A stretch of DNA of 64,000 bases from Eleginops maclovinus (lineage: Eukaryota; Chordata; Actinopteri; Perciformes; Eleginopidae), in assembly GCF_036324505.1 (NCBI RefSeq), contig NC_086352.1:8138501-8202500 (forward strand), in the 5' to 3' direction. Position numbers and translations under genes: made by a program. Positions within the stretch are counted from its first letter, which is position 1; every line of letters begins with the position of its first letter. Under the pieces are notes generated by a model. The model saw only the letters and a list, made by a program, of their open reading frames with translations. It ran no database searches and had not been told where the DNA came from. This document shows, in pieces, positions 20,503 to 32,500 of this stretch.

Positions 20503-22239
20503 AATCCTGCATTACAATAATTGCAACTAGAAGATTCAGAAACATTTTGACTGTGTGACCCCCGCTGAGTAAGTATTAATAGCATTAGTTGTATTGTTAA
20601 GGTACAACAAAGAATATCCAAAAATAAAAACATATACCATGTAGTTCTGTTAAAATCTGAATAAACTTTAATCCACTTTACCTTATAACTTAAATACATC
20701 AAAACTAAACAACCATTCCAGTTTTCCCGATCTGTAGCTTTTTTTTTTGTCATTTCATCAACTCTGTTAAATCCTCCAAATTTGTATACTACAGAAGAAA
20801 AGAACACGAGAGGCAAGGTATGCTCCTGACATACATTTAGGCGTGTGATGAAAGCGGAATATACGAGCAGAAAAGAACCCTGTCTACCCCAGCTGGGTTT
20901 AAACTTAGTAGCAGCAGGAGTCAATGATTTCATTGGAGTTATGAAAGTTAGCCGCCTCTCCCCCTGGATAATCCTGAGGAGAGAGCTGTGTTGCTATGGC
21001 ATGTTAGAACCATTATTTGAGCTCACTTCTAGCTGACTGTTTCAACCTTTTACCCATTACATTTTAGCTCACCATTTTAACTGTCTTTCTATTATTTTTG
21101 GAACCTTGTATCACATTCCTGCATCGTTTCTAAACATCTTTAGATTATTACTGGATTTAGTTAATGAACGACAGGTGTGTTCAAAGATCAAAGCGTTTCC
21201 ATGGCACGGAGACAGCTTTTCAGACAATGTATTGACAATATTGTGCTGCATTATTGCTTCTAAGTAAAAACTGTAACTCCAATCAGCTAAATATCTTACC
21301 CAGAGTGTTTAGGATACCCTCCTAAAATGTGTATATCTCGGCTTTTAGAGTAGGAAACAATGCACTTAGTCTTACCTGTTGCACTATATCGTAATGCTTA
21401 AATGTTCTCTGTAAAGCACTTTGAATCAAGACGTGCAGTGATGACGTATTTTTGTAGAATATTGTTGAAAATAAGATCTGTGGCAAACTTTAACTCGTTT
21501 ATGTGGACTCTGTACCCATTTATACCTTGTTGAGGTAAGTGTGTAACACATTACATCAGGAAAGACTGAGATTTTATAACGATGCGTGTAGTTGATGAGA
21601 TCTGGGACCCTGCACTTCTCTTTTTGCGGCTGCTTTTTATGTAATCAAATAACTATTCATTTTTATTCTGCATCATAACTTTTATTCTTGTATGTCTTTT
21701 TCTTCTATTTTAGATTTTAGTATGTACTGTTTCTACTCTTTGAAGTAAAAGTGCTTTATATTTCATATAAATATGACTGTGGTTGCTGTTATTGGGATGT
21801 GCTCTGTCTATTGTTGATTGTTTGCTTGTATACCAGCTATGCTCTTACAAATAATATAAACATTTTACAACACAACATTTGAATTCCTCAAAGTTGTTTT
21901 ATTTTTTAGTCTTAATTGTATACATTTAAAATTTCAATTATAGTTTTTAGTGTATCAAGAATAAAAGAGTAAATGTGTCGCCATCTAAATGCCTTTTCTG
22001 AACCTTTTTTTTGTTGTGATTTTGTTATTTTTGTACAGTTCATTTTATTTTTAGGGACATTTTAGGTTAAATTAATAGTACTATTAAAATGTGTTTTTAA
22101 CTAATATTTAATCTGAAATATGAAACAGTATTTTTCTTTTATTTGGGGTTTTGTATTTATTTATTTAATGTAAATTTGTATTATATTATAATGTTCATAT
22201 GTTCGTGAATAAAAAAAATTACTTGTTTTGGGGACCAGA
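20503..22239. other. nat 3' region and intergenic spacer
   Basis: This contains the likely nat 3' UTR with AATAAA at 20623-20628 and 20660-20665, then AT-rich sequence without a gene. The 196-residue antisense frame at 20343-20933 overlaps the nat 3' end and looks spurious. Confidence 0.5.
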
Positions 22240-22412
22240 GGTCAAGAGGCGGGACTTCCGCTCATTGCCCCGCCCTTGATCTGATTTACACCCAATCACA
22301 TTAGAGCTGAGCGCACACAGCAAACGCTGATTGGCTTACGTGGCCTGTCCTTCAGCTGAGGGGGAAGCAGCGGTGCAGCCAACAGCAGGCTGCTGGGACT
22401 AAAGGCTCAGAT
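22240..22412 (+). promoter_or_regulatory. cnep1r1 proximal promoter
   Basis: A GC-box GCCCCGCCC lies at 22267-22275, an ETS-like GGGACTTCCG just before it, a CCAAT box at 22292-22296 and an inverted CCAAT (ATTGG) at 22330-22334. All are within 150 bases of the start codon and no TATA box is seen, as expected for a housekeeping promoter. Confidence 0.6.
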
Positions 22413-25400
22413 ATGAACTCTCTCGAACAGGCCGAAGGTAACCAAGGACATAAACTAAATCACATTTTCAAATAGCTACCGATTAGGTTTAACCTAGTAG
22501 CGAAGAAAACACAAAGCAAACGTCTTAAAAACGGTAAACAAAGTTAGGTGTAACGTTGAGTAAGCTAGTTAGTCTTCTTACGACACCTAGCATGTTTGTT
22601 AGCTCAACCAATAGCAGCTGTTTGTATTGGTGTTAACGTTAGCGGACACATGCTCTGTTATAAAGACGGTTTCTATTTACCGAGATGTTGCTTTATGGAC
22701 AGCTAGGTTTCAGCAACATTAAGTGTGACACAACATACATAAAGATTTGAATCTTTAACAGGCACGTTATGCTTCTATATTAGCTCAAGTTTAGCGTGAA
22801 GTGGCATGCAGAGGAGGGAGGAGTACTGAGGTCTTGTACTTAAGTAGAAGTACCAGAGTGTAGGAATACTCGGTCTCAAGGAAAAGCCCTGCATTCAAAT
22901 GTTACTCAAGTAAAGTACAAAAGTATTAGCATCACAATCTACTTAAAGTACCAAAAGTGAAAGTAATCACTATGCAGATTGGTCCATTAAAGTGTTCTCA
23001 GAGCTGGTAAAGGTGCAGCTAGTTTGAATGGCTGTGTATACTGCAGGGTGGCTGCTGAATTTACTCCAGGTGGAACTAAAGTCTGATTTAAGGGTTGATT
23101 ATATTTCACAGTACCATCCAAGAAGTAAAGTAACTAAAGGTATTAAATAAATGTAGTGGATTTAAAGTACACGATTTACCTTTGAATTGTAGTGGAGTAG
23201 AAGTCAACAATTGAAATACTCAAGTAAAATAAAAGTACCTGAAGTTACTTTACACAACTGAAAGGGACACAAACCGAGCTTTAAAGTTGAGGCTGACATT
23301 AGTTCATGTCACATGGCTGACAGGCAGATGTTTCCAGGTCATACAGCAAGTTTTTCATTAATAGTGCCCACTTGTTTTCAGACCTGAAGGCCTTTGAGAG
23401 AAGACTGACAGAGTATGTCTCCTGTTTGCAACCTGCAACAGGCAGGTGGAGAAGTAAGTAACCCCTCATACCTTTTTATTCAGCAAAATCTGTAATTAAG
23501 TAGACCCTATGCTTTTCTGTTCTTTGCCTTTAACCTCGTTTTCAATTACAAGGAATGTGAAGGCACCACTCACTTAGTAAACACACAGGTTGATGAATGG
23601 TCTATCGTAAAACAGCTGAAATAATTGATATCACAATATAGCATGTGGTCTATTACCTCCATAAATAAATAGTCTACATGAAATAACCACATTGTTAAGC
23701 GTACCTTTGCATGTTCCTGTGTGAATTGAATACTTGACAAAAACGGAGTATTTTCTAATGTATTTTAAAAGTCTTCTTCTTTCAGTGATTCTGATAGTCG
23801 TGTCGGTTTGTACGGCCACTGGAGCGTGGAACTGGTTAATAGACCCGGACACACAGAAGGTATGTATCAGTGGAAAATGTCTAGGGTATATCATTTATGG
23901 CTTTGTGTGAAAATCTATCACAAATTTTTCTTGGAACATTTCATCTTACAGCATTATTATAGATTTTTGTATTTCTTTTACAGGAAGTAAAGAATTGAGA
24001 CAACAAATGAAATCATCAGTTGACTATCGTTTGTGCATCTGTGGATTGCATATCAGCAAAAAATAAATACCGTTAATCTAAATGTCAGGCTGCGGAAAAA
24101 GCTGAGCTAGTGTCTGGTGTGAAGTGGAGCTTTTTTTCTTGCACCTTCCCTAAATTTAAAGGTTTAGCACCAGGCTGTATTTGGTCAAACGTTGTGTTTA
24201 ACGCACATTTTGCTCCCCTTCGTCGCAAAGGAGTTTACTTTGTGTTTCTCCCACGAGTCTGATGAACATGAGCACATACTGTACTTCGAGTAAAATCTCT
24301 GGAGAGTTTCTGTGCGGAAAAATCTCCAGAAACAAACGCAGGGGGAAAGTTTTGTGCTATTACTTCCCACATTGGATGGTAGATTCAGGTTAAAGATGCT
24401 GAGGCTCTCTTTCTTTTTGTTAGACCTTAATAACAGGACCCGATCAGATCTACAAAAGTGAAAGATGTATTATCACCACAGTCATTTATGTTTCTGTGTT
24501 CCTCTTGTGTTGCAGGTCTCTTTTTTTTCATCACTGTGGAATCATCCCTTCTTCACCATCAGCTGTATAACTCTTATAGCTCTCTTCTTCGCTGGCATAC
24601 ACAAACGAGTTGTGGCACCATCAATGTATCCTCTTTATCTGTTGCAGTTCAAATAAAGTTGCATGTTTTAATCAGAATTAAACTCCCAGCTTATCCGATC
24701 TCAGGCTATTGATAGAACAGTGTTAATAAACTGAATCATCCTTGATCCTTGGTTCAGATCCTTAACCTTTTGTCAGTATTGCTGCTCGCTGTCGGACAGT
24801 TTTAGCAGAGTACAACATGTCCTGTGACGACGTGAGTTAACACATCTCTTCCATGTTGTGACTATATTTACGTTTTCCTAATATGTATTATAAAAGAGTG
24901 TGGGGAGTATTGAAAGAAACTCTCAATTTGGAAGATTGAAATCAGAAACTGAAGAGAAAAAACTTGATGTTCTCAGAAATGACAAAATCATTTTCAGAAG
25001 ATCTCAGAGTTTAAAGTTAGAAATTCAGAAGATTTGGTTTCTTAACAAATAAACCCACAATTTATTTTAGAGTTTCCATTTCTAGTAGAATATTCCAGTG
25101 TTTTTCTTGTATATTTGAAACTGAGTTTGAACCACTCTGATCTTAGAGAATAATTGAGATTTTATTTTGTGAATGTGAGTTTTTTGTGTGTTAATTTTTC
25201 AATTTCATTTTATAGAATTTAAAGTTATTTCCTTTTTTGTTGTAAATTTACCGTTTAAATGACAAAACATCCAGGTTTTTTCTGTTAATTCAAGACTTTT
25301 ATTTGGGAGATTCTGTGAGTGTTTCAGGGAATGTTTCCCCGCTCTTACAGAGGCTTTAATACATTTGCTCTGCTGCCTTTATTTTTTAGAGTTTTTAACG

Positions 25401-25462
25401 CCTCTTTCCTCTTCTTACAGACGGGGAAACTTATACTCAAGCCACGACCAAACATCCAGTAA
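22413..25462 (+). CDS. cnep1r1: CNEP1R1 (nuclear envelope phosphatase-regulatory subunit 1, TMEM188)
   Basis: Six exons: 22413-22437, 23382-23453, 23786-23859, 24516-24625, 24777-24831 and 25421-25462. All junctions are GT-AG and the sum is 378 bases, giving 125 aa plus stop, the human length. The protein starts [17 protein letters not shown] and ends [10 protein letters not shown]. Two hydrophobic segments, about residues 33-50 ([18 protein letters not shown]) and 69-84 ([14 protein letters not shown]), span the nuclear envelope/ER membrane. It binds the phosphatase CTDNEP1 and supports dephosphorylation of lipins, which controls phosphatidic acid levels and nuclear membrane growth. The gene is complete and in the same orientation as its neighbours heatr3 and tent4b. 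Confidence 0.96.
22805..23262 (+). repeat. Interspersed ACTCAAGTA-family repeat (non-autonomous, fish)
   Basis: In cnep1r1 intron 1 this block is rich in TACTCAAGTAAA and AAGTACC motifs and contains GCAGCTAGTTTGAATGG. A reverse-oriented relative lies at 49020-49515 and fragments at 35197-35320 and 42805-42960, so it is a dispersed family. Confidence 0.6.
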
Positions 25463-26570
25463 CTGTGAGCTCGAGTGTGGCAGTCAGGCGTCTCTGTAAA
25501 TATCCGCTGATCACTCCGTGTCTTTAGTTCTTTGGCTGATCTGAGCAGCACTGACGCTCTTCATCATACATGTTGGAGGGAAGAAGAAGTTAACTGATTT
25601 TGCCTTTTAAACACTGTCGCTGTGATGATTGCAGATGAGAGCTCAGATGTGTTGATTTCTGTTTCTAATATTGAGCATGTATTTTAATTGTTTCTATTTT
25701 TAAAGTTATTTACCAAATAAATATTTCAGGTGTGAAACTGTCTCTCTTTTATTTTAGTCATATTGCATGTAAAACCTGGGTATATGAGATGTTTGGTGTT
25801 CGAAACCAAGACATCTGTTTGTGCTGCTACAGTTTTTATGGCTGTATAGGTGCATGCTGCAAATATAGAAAATATAACTTCATACTTTACTGTCTCAGAG
25901 GAAATTCCTATTTGACATATGCATTATATGCTGGTTAAAAAATACAAAAGGGTCACCCCTTTGTTAGGTATTGAATGAGATATATGATGGGACCCCCTGT
26001 AAATTAAACGATGGGGTTTTATACTAATAAATTTGAGTATTTGTGTTTATGTATTTCTACCTGGGGTTTAATCCTCATAAAATGTAAATAATAGCATAAA
26101 CTAAAATATACTGATTTTAATGTTTACCTTTATTTGAAATGGTTTTAATTCTTATAAATACATTCCAAATAAAAGAATGACATAAGATATTGTGATTTAT
26201 TTTGCTGATTTTTATTGGGTTTTATCCTAATAAATACATCTGATCAATAAAACTACGAAACATGTATTTAATTTCAATGTTTTATTTCTGTAGTGTGTTA
26301 ATGTTACTATCATTATTAGTATTATTCTTTATGATTATGATTATTATATGATCACCTGTTGCCATGGATCTACGTTTGCAATGTTGCGTGGTTGTTTTTT
26401 GCGACAGCTCTTCGGCTTTCTGTTAGCAACGACCACTTGACGGCACAACCTTCCACATGGCCTCCACCAGGCAGCAGCTGTAGATTGTGTTTGAGGTTTT
26501 TCTCGGATTTTACAACAAGTGGGACTAAAATAACATTACATGCGCAGGTCGTGCTGTAATAAGGACTGAA
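25463..26570. other. cnep1r1 3' UTR and spacer to heatr3
   Basis: A 1.1-kb spacer without a gene. The cnep1r1 3' end probably lies near 25740, after AATAAA at 25716-25721. The heatr3 promoter must lie in the last few hundred bases, but no strong boxes are visible. Confidence 0.5.
25716..25721 (+). terminator. Polyadenylation signal of cnep1r1
   Basis: AATAAA, 254 bases after the stop codon, followed by a T/G-rich stretch (GTGTGAAACTGTCTCTCTTTT) that could serve as the downstream element. Confidence 0.55.
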
Positions 26571-29500
26571 ATGGGTAAAAGCAAAACCACTAAGTTTAAA
26601 CGGCCGCAGTTCAACGCAGTCGGGCTGCCGGTCAACATGGTGCAGGAGGCAGGGGACGAGGAAGAGGACCCCCGGGAGGAAGACTGTCCAGCTGCGGAGC
26701 TCCTGGAGAAAGTATGGTCTTTAATATATCACTAGAATGACTCTCTGCTTATCTTCTTTTTAAATGTGTATCATTACATGGTTGACATGCATGCAGACAC
26801 TTCAGTAAAACATCAAACAGGGAGACAAATCATCAGGGGTGTGACTCAAATGCTTTTAGAAAACGTCTATTATACAAGCTTTGGTTTATTGTTTAAATGG
26901 TTGCTGTGCTTGAAGATGTTTTCAATACAAAACACATGTCTTTTACTCGATATACCGAAAGATGCCATTGTATAAATGCAAATACATGTATATTTATGCT
27001 GTTTTAGGTTGGGCTTAAAACATCAGAACTACAATTTGAAAATATAAAAAAAGAAGTTCTTAGTTTGGATGTATAGAGTATTTACAGGATTTCCTGAGGT
27101 CAAAACAAATGATCTTAAAATATGTGGTGAGTTCCTTTCATAGTCTTTTTACAGCATTGAAATTATAGTTAATTTGTGCTGAAAATAAACAATAAAGTAA
27201 TAAAGTATTAGTGTTTATATAATCGGTTTATTTGATGCACTGAATATCAGCCCAGTTTGTGGTAAACTACAATGAGTATTACTGTGAATGTCTGATTTCC
27301 CTTATTTAGGCTTTTGTTGTTACACATTTTTGCTGATAACTTCAAATGTTTCCGTCTAAATGAACGTGTCAGCATTTTATACTCTCTTAATACTTGTGCT
27401 AGTTGTTGACAGTAGATACCTGAAACCTGATAATAAGTCAAGCTTCATTAAACCACAAAGCAACAAGGCGCTTTACACACCGATACAAAAAAGAATCAAG
27501 TTAAAATAAATAACAATAGAAACACAGCACACACAATGGCAGACCAACCCAAACATCAGACAGGGATAAAGATCCGTAAATAAAAAACTGACTTTTGTTT
27601 CTTGAGTTTAAAATGTCTCAAAGATGATTTTCACAAAGCTAAAACAAGACATATATATACATTTGGTGTAATGATATTTATTATATGTTTCCACAGCTGC
27701 AGAGTCCCAGTGCAGATGTGAGGGAGTTTGCGTGTGCCAGCATCTCCCGGGTGGTGCAGCAGAGTCAGACCATCCCGGGCTTCCTTCAGCGGGATGCGGT
27801 GCGGCGCCTCGGGCCGATGCTGCTGGACAGCAGCCTGGCTGTGAGGGAGACGGCAGCCGGAGCGCTGAGGTGAGTCAGAGCTGCAGCAGCGAGGAGGTGA
27901 GGATGTTAGGAAACGGGGCCAACAACAACCTGAGGCTCTGACACAACAGACAGACAGCAAAGAACTAGCAGAGACAGCAGCGTCTCTGTTAAAACGAAAA
28001 TGCGTACGAGATGATTTTGTGTTCCAGAAAATGGGAAAGATTCCAGTCAATTGTTCTTTTGTTTATTTAAAATAATATATATGACACAGGCATTTGCGTA
28101 ACATATAGAATTCCCTCAGCTCTAAATCTACATTTTCTCAGATAAAATAAAACCGATTAAAAACTATTTGTCAAACAAGCAAACTAGATGACCCGTATGC
28201 CTGTCAGGCTCATGACACCTCATTGTACGCGTGGTGCTGTCGGCTTCACTGGAGACGAGGACTACAGGCTAATTTGGCTAGAAATTATATCTCAATAGTT
28301 GTAATTGTGATATCTATAGGAATAACAGCTGTTATGAGCTGAAAAAAACTTGAAAATGCAGTTTGATAATGCTTTGAAAGTTAAATTTGACACTGGAAGA
28401 GGCGTGTGAACCCTGAGCACAGCGTGTCTGTAATTAACCGTCTGACAGGATGACTCGACAGTAACAGTAAATATGCAGGAAAATAATTTCATCAATTCGA
28501 TTTTTTGTGATAATTATGTTTTTCCCACAAGCATAAAGTTGACATTCAGTGAAGTTTCATACAGAATAGTATCTGAGTCAGAGCCTCAGTTAAAAACCTT
28601 TCTGTAATTGAGATATCAAACAAATAGTGGACGATATAAACTGTATATATATACTCAGAGTCCTGTGAGTTATCTGGCTGCTGCCACACTACTTTCTACA
28701 TGATCCACTTATTTATATACTTACTAGATTTTTTTATTTATTATTATGTGCATTCCTTTATATTTAATAGTGGTTATTTTTTGTCTCATCTGTACAGCCC
28801 CCACCCCATTTGCTGTAACTATGTAGATTTCCCCTCTGGGACGGATAAAAGGGATTTCTGATCCTGACTCACAGTCATCTCTTGTTTTTGTATCAGAGAA
28901 CGTCCTGTCTCCTGTCCTCCAGTTAACCTTTGGTCACAATAATTTTCCTGGATTCTAAAATCAGACAGTCGCTCACAGGACGGCCCCCGGCTCTCCATGT
29001 CTCTTATACCAACACACGGCTGAACACAAGCAGCATCTCCACAGCCAACTCTCCCCAGCCTGAACGATGAGTGTGTGTCTCTCCCTGACAGGAATCTGAG
29101 TGCATGCGGCGGTCAGGAGGTGTGTGAGGACATGGTGAAGCACGACATCATGACTCCTCTGACAGCGCTGCTCCGAGAGGTGAGACTGCGATGCTGCTTC
29201 AGCACTTCTCTTCCTCCTCATCAGCATCTGCTGCTGCATGCAGCCTTACACTCGGCAACTTAGCTTTAATTTCATTATTATCAGAATCAAAGTTCCTTTA
29301 TGTGTCCCGAAGTTATAGAAGTAGCTGGTTTGTTTACGTATTGTAAATAAAATGTAAGGAAAAATAAATTGTATATTGCACTAAGCTTTAAACTGTACAT
29401 ACAGGCAGTGTAAACAAACTGGGTGTTGGTATCAGTGTTAAGCTCACTGTTGACCACCAGTGGGGGATAAAGCAAAGGCTTTATTTCTCTCATGCACAGT

Positions 29501-32500
29501 AGCTACAGACTCGTTATGGCCATGGACATCTTAAGTCTCATGCTTCAATAATGCAACAAACAATATACCTATACCTAATATAAAAAGGAAAAGACATAAA
29601 ATAGTGCCAAAGAATTGGTGCAAATAAATTGCAGGTATAAGAAAAAAGTGATTTCTTTTTAAATTGTGATACCTCAGCTCCTATAATAAGTCTATACTAT
29701 TGTAAACCACAATTGTAATGCTACTGTTGTTTAAATTAATGTCCAACTTTAAATCTTAAGTCCTGGCTTTAAAAATTCAAATTTTCTTTGATTGATTTCT
29801 AACATATTGTGCTGCTTTCTCTTATTTGCCCGATGGGAAAATGCATGCTATATTTTGGTTGCCACTAGGGGCGTTGCTGTTCATATCCTAAATGCAGTTC
29901 ATCAACATCTTGGTTGTTGCTTACTGTTGACATGTCCCAGACTGGGAACAAAATCAATTCCCCCTAGCATTTAATATAGAGAACATAATAATAAAGGATT
30001 TATTGTTCAGAAAATGGTCCCATAAAATAACAGTGCCATCATGTAAAGACACATTTAAAAGGTTAAAGTTAGTAAGTTATGATCAGGAGTTGGTGACAAG
30101 ACTTAACCTCTATTTAATTAATAATAATAATCTATAATTTTAAGGCACAATTCAAAGAATCTTCTGAGTACATCAGAGCAACCTTTGTGATCCCCACTTT
30201 TCAAACGATATTTTCTTTATTTCCATCACAAAGTATTACCACTTTGAACCAGTTACTATGAAGGATGAAGCTGTCTGACTCGTGGTTTTGTTGTGATCTG
30301 CAGCACAGAGTTTGTTTTCTTTTCAGAGCTGTGCAGGTTTTGAGAGCGCTGCTGTGCTGAAAGAGAAGAAGAATGCAGCGGAGGACGTAGCCAACGAGGC
30401 CGTGAACCTTTTGTGGAATCTGTGGTAAGACAAGAGGTTGTGTTTTTAACCTTTTGTTTATCAAGGGACGTTTTTTACAGAGCATGCACAATGGCTTTTT
30501 TTTTTTGACGCGCTGCAACTATAGCCGCGTGCACTTTCTCCCCAGGGAGCTGCACTATACTTTTCTCTACGTCAGGCCAGAAATTGCACTTTAAGTTCAT
30601 CTTCGGGTCACAAACCCAGCTTTTTGACACGCATTTACTTCCATTTTCAGTCATCAATCCCACAAATATAATACATCATGTCTCTCTGTGTGCATTTCTT
30701 ACTATTCTTATGTCTTTTTTTCTAGTGAGAGCAGCAGTCAGTCTCTGTCTGTCTTCAACAAAGCGGGTCTCCTGGATGTGGTGGTGCAGTGTCTGGAGAG
30801 ACACCAACACAACATGGAGCTGGCCATATCTGCCGGTACGTCTCATTAATGTACTGTTGATTTCAAGTCATAATGATTTGTAGCTGCTAAATCATATTAA
30901 TATAAAACAGATAATTAACTGATAAGCAAACTGCCTCTGAGGAACCAGATAGCGAACCTTGATCCAAGTCCAAACAGGTCACCGCTTGTGCGTTTATTTG
31001 CATGATCCAGTATCATCCAGTAACCCAGTTTCCAATCATTCCTTTTCTTGAACCTTTCCTACGGCTCTCCTGCTACCTTGAATCAATCCGACGATGTGCC
31101 TTCTGGTGCTCTGCTCCTACCACCACCTGTCTCCAATATATACACAATTACACCAGGTGCCCAAACATGCCTTCAAAATAAAATCATAGAAACAAATCTA
31201 ACTCACTTAAATAACAAGACTAAATAATACAATAATAATATATTCAGTACAAACAAAAACAGCAAGTAAATAAATGATTCACTATTAAATAATATAAGGG
31301 AATTTATAGATCCAACATGATTTATAAAGGTATGTGCCTAAGCACCTGGAAGCTTCGCCCCGGATCCATCTCATTCTAATATGTTTACGTTATTATTGTT
31401 GTCATACAGATGGTCTTTGTTGTCATTGTATTATGTTGTTTGTTCTGCACACGCAGCATCTTTTGCATGTCTGTCCGTCCTGGGAGAGGGATTCCTCCTC
31501 CGTTGCTCTTTTTTAAGGGTTTTTTTCGGGGTCTTTTCTTCTTTGTGTGCTGCATGGATCTTAGGACAGAGTATGTTGTTAGACGCGTGTAAATTCTGAT
31601 ATTAGGGTATTTAATAACAATTGATTGACAGACAAACTGCTCGGGCAGTATATGTAATTCATGAGGAACCTGAACCTTTTGTCCAAATATCACATAAGGA
31701 CATAAAGTCCCCTTACTGCTGGTACAAGTCCATAAAAGACACTGATCCTTTTAAGGTTCCCTGTGGAGATGTTGACCTCTAATGGGGCTATTTAGCATTT
31801 CTTTTTATGTGTTGGTCCTCTTGTGTCTTGTGCGGGACTAGAGGACGAGTATATGTGGATGATGCAACACACTTCCTTTTTCCTGACGGACAGGTCGCCA
31901 CAATGCGCCAAGAACCGCAGCAATGCAGACTGATGGGTAGTAAACATGTATGTGAGCAGTGCTGGGCTCCACATGCTTTAAAGAGATAGAAGTTCACGCA
32001 AAAACAAATGCAAAAGTCCTACAAATACTCTTCTCTCTGCCACACCTTGCATATGATATTATCTATATAGACTTTATGCAAAACGTGGTTAAACTTTTGG
32101 TTGCGATGACCGAGTGAAAGCAGCTTCCTCTCCCAGCTCTGTAACGTGTGAACCGGTCGTTGACATCATCACATGTTACTGAACAGACAATGACCCTCCA
32201 CATTACACGCTCAGAAATACCAGAGCCCCATTCACCTTTCTTCAACCTCATTTACCGTTACATTATACTCTGACGCTCTCCAGTCCTTCTCTTATCTGCG
32301 ATCTGTTATAATTAACACATTTGGTATTATCTTACACATTTTTAAAAATCATGTCTCTTGTTAGACACTTTTACCCCATGAGACTTAAATATAATTCATA
32401 CGGTGGGCACAATTTGGGGTGAAGTGTCCTGCCCAAGGAGACAACGACATGCTGACTGCAGTGGGGATTGAACCAGTGCTCCACTGATCCAAAGATCAAC

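Noticed and set aside
20343..20933. 196-codon antisense frame over the nat 3' end
   Set aside because: Half of it is the mirror of nat coding sequence; no domain or splice signals.
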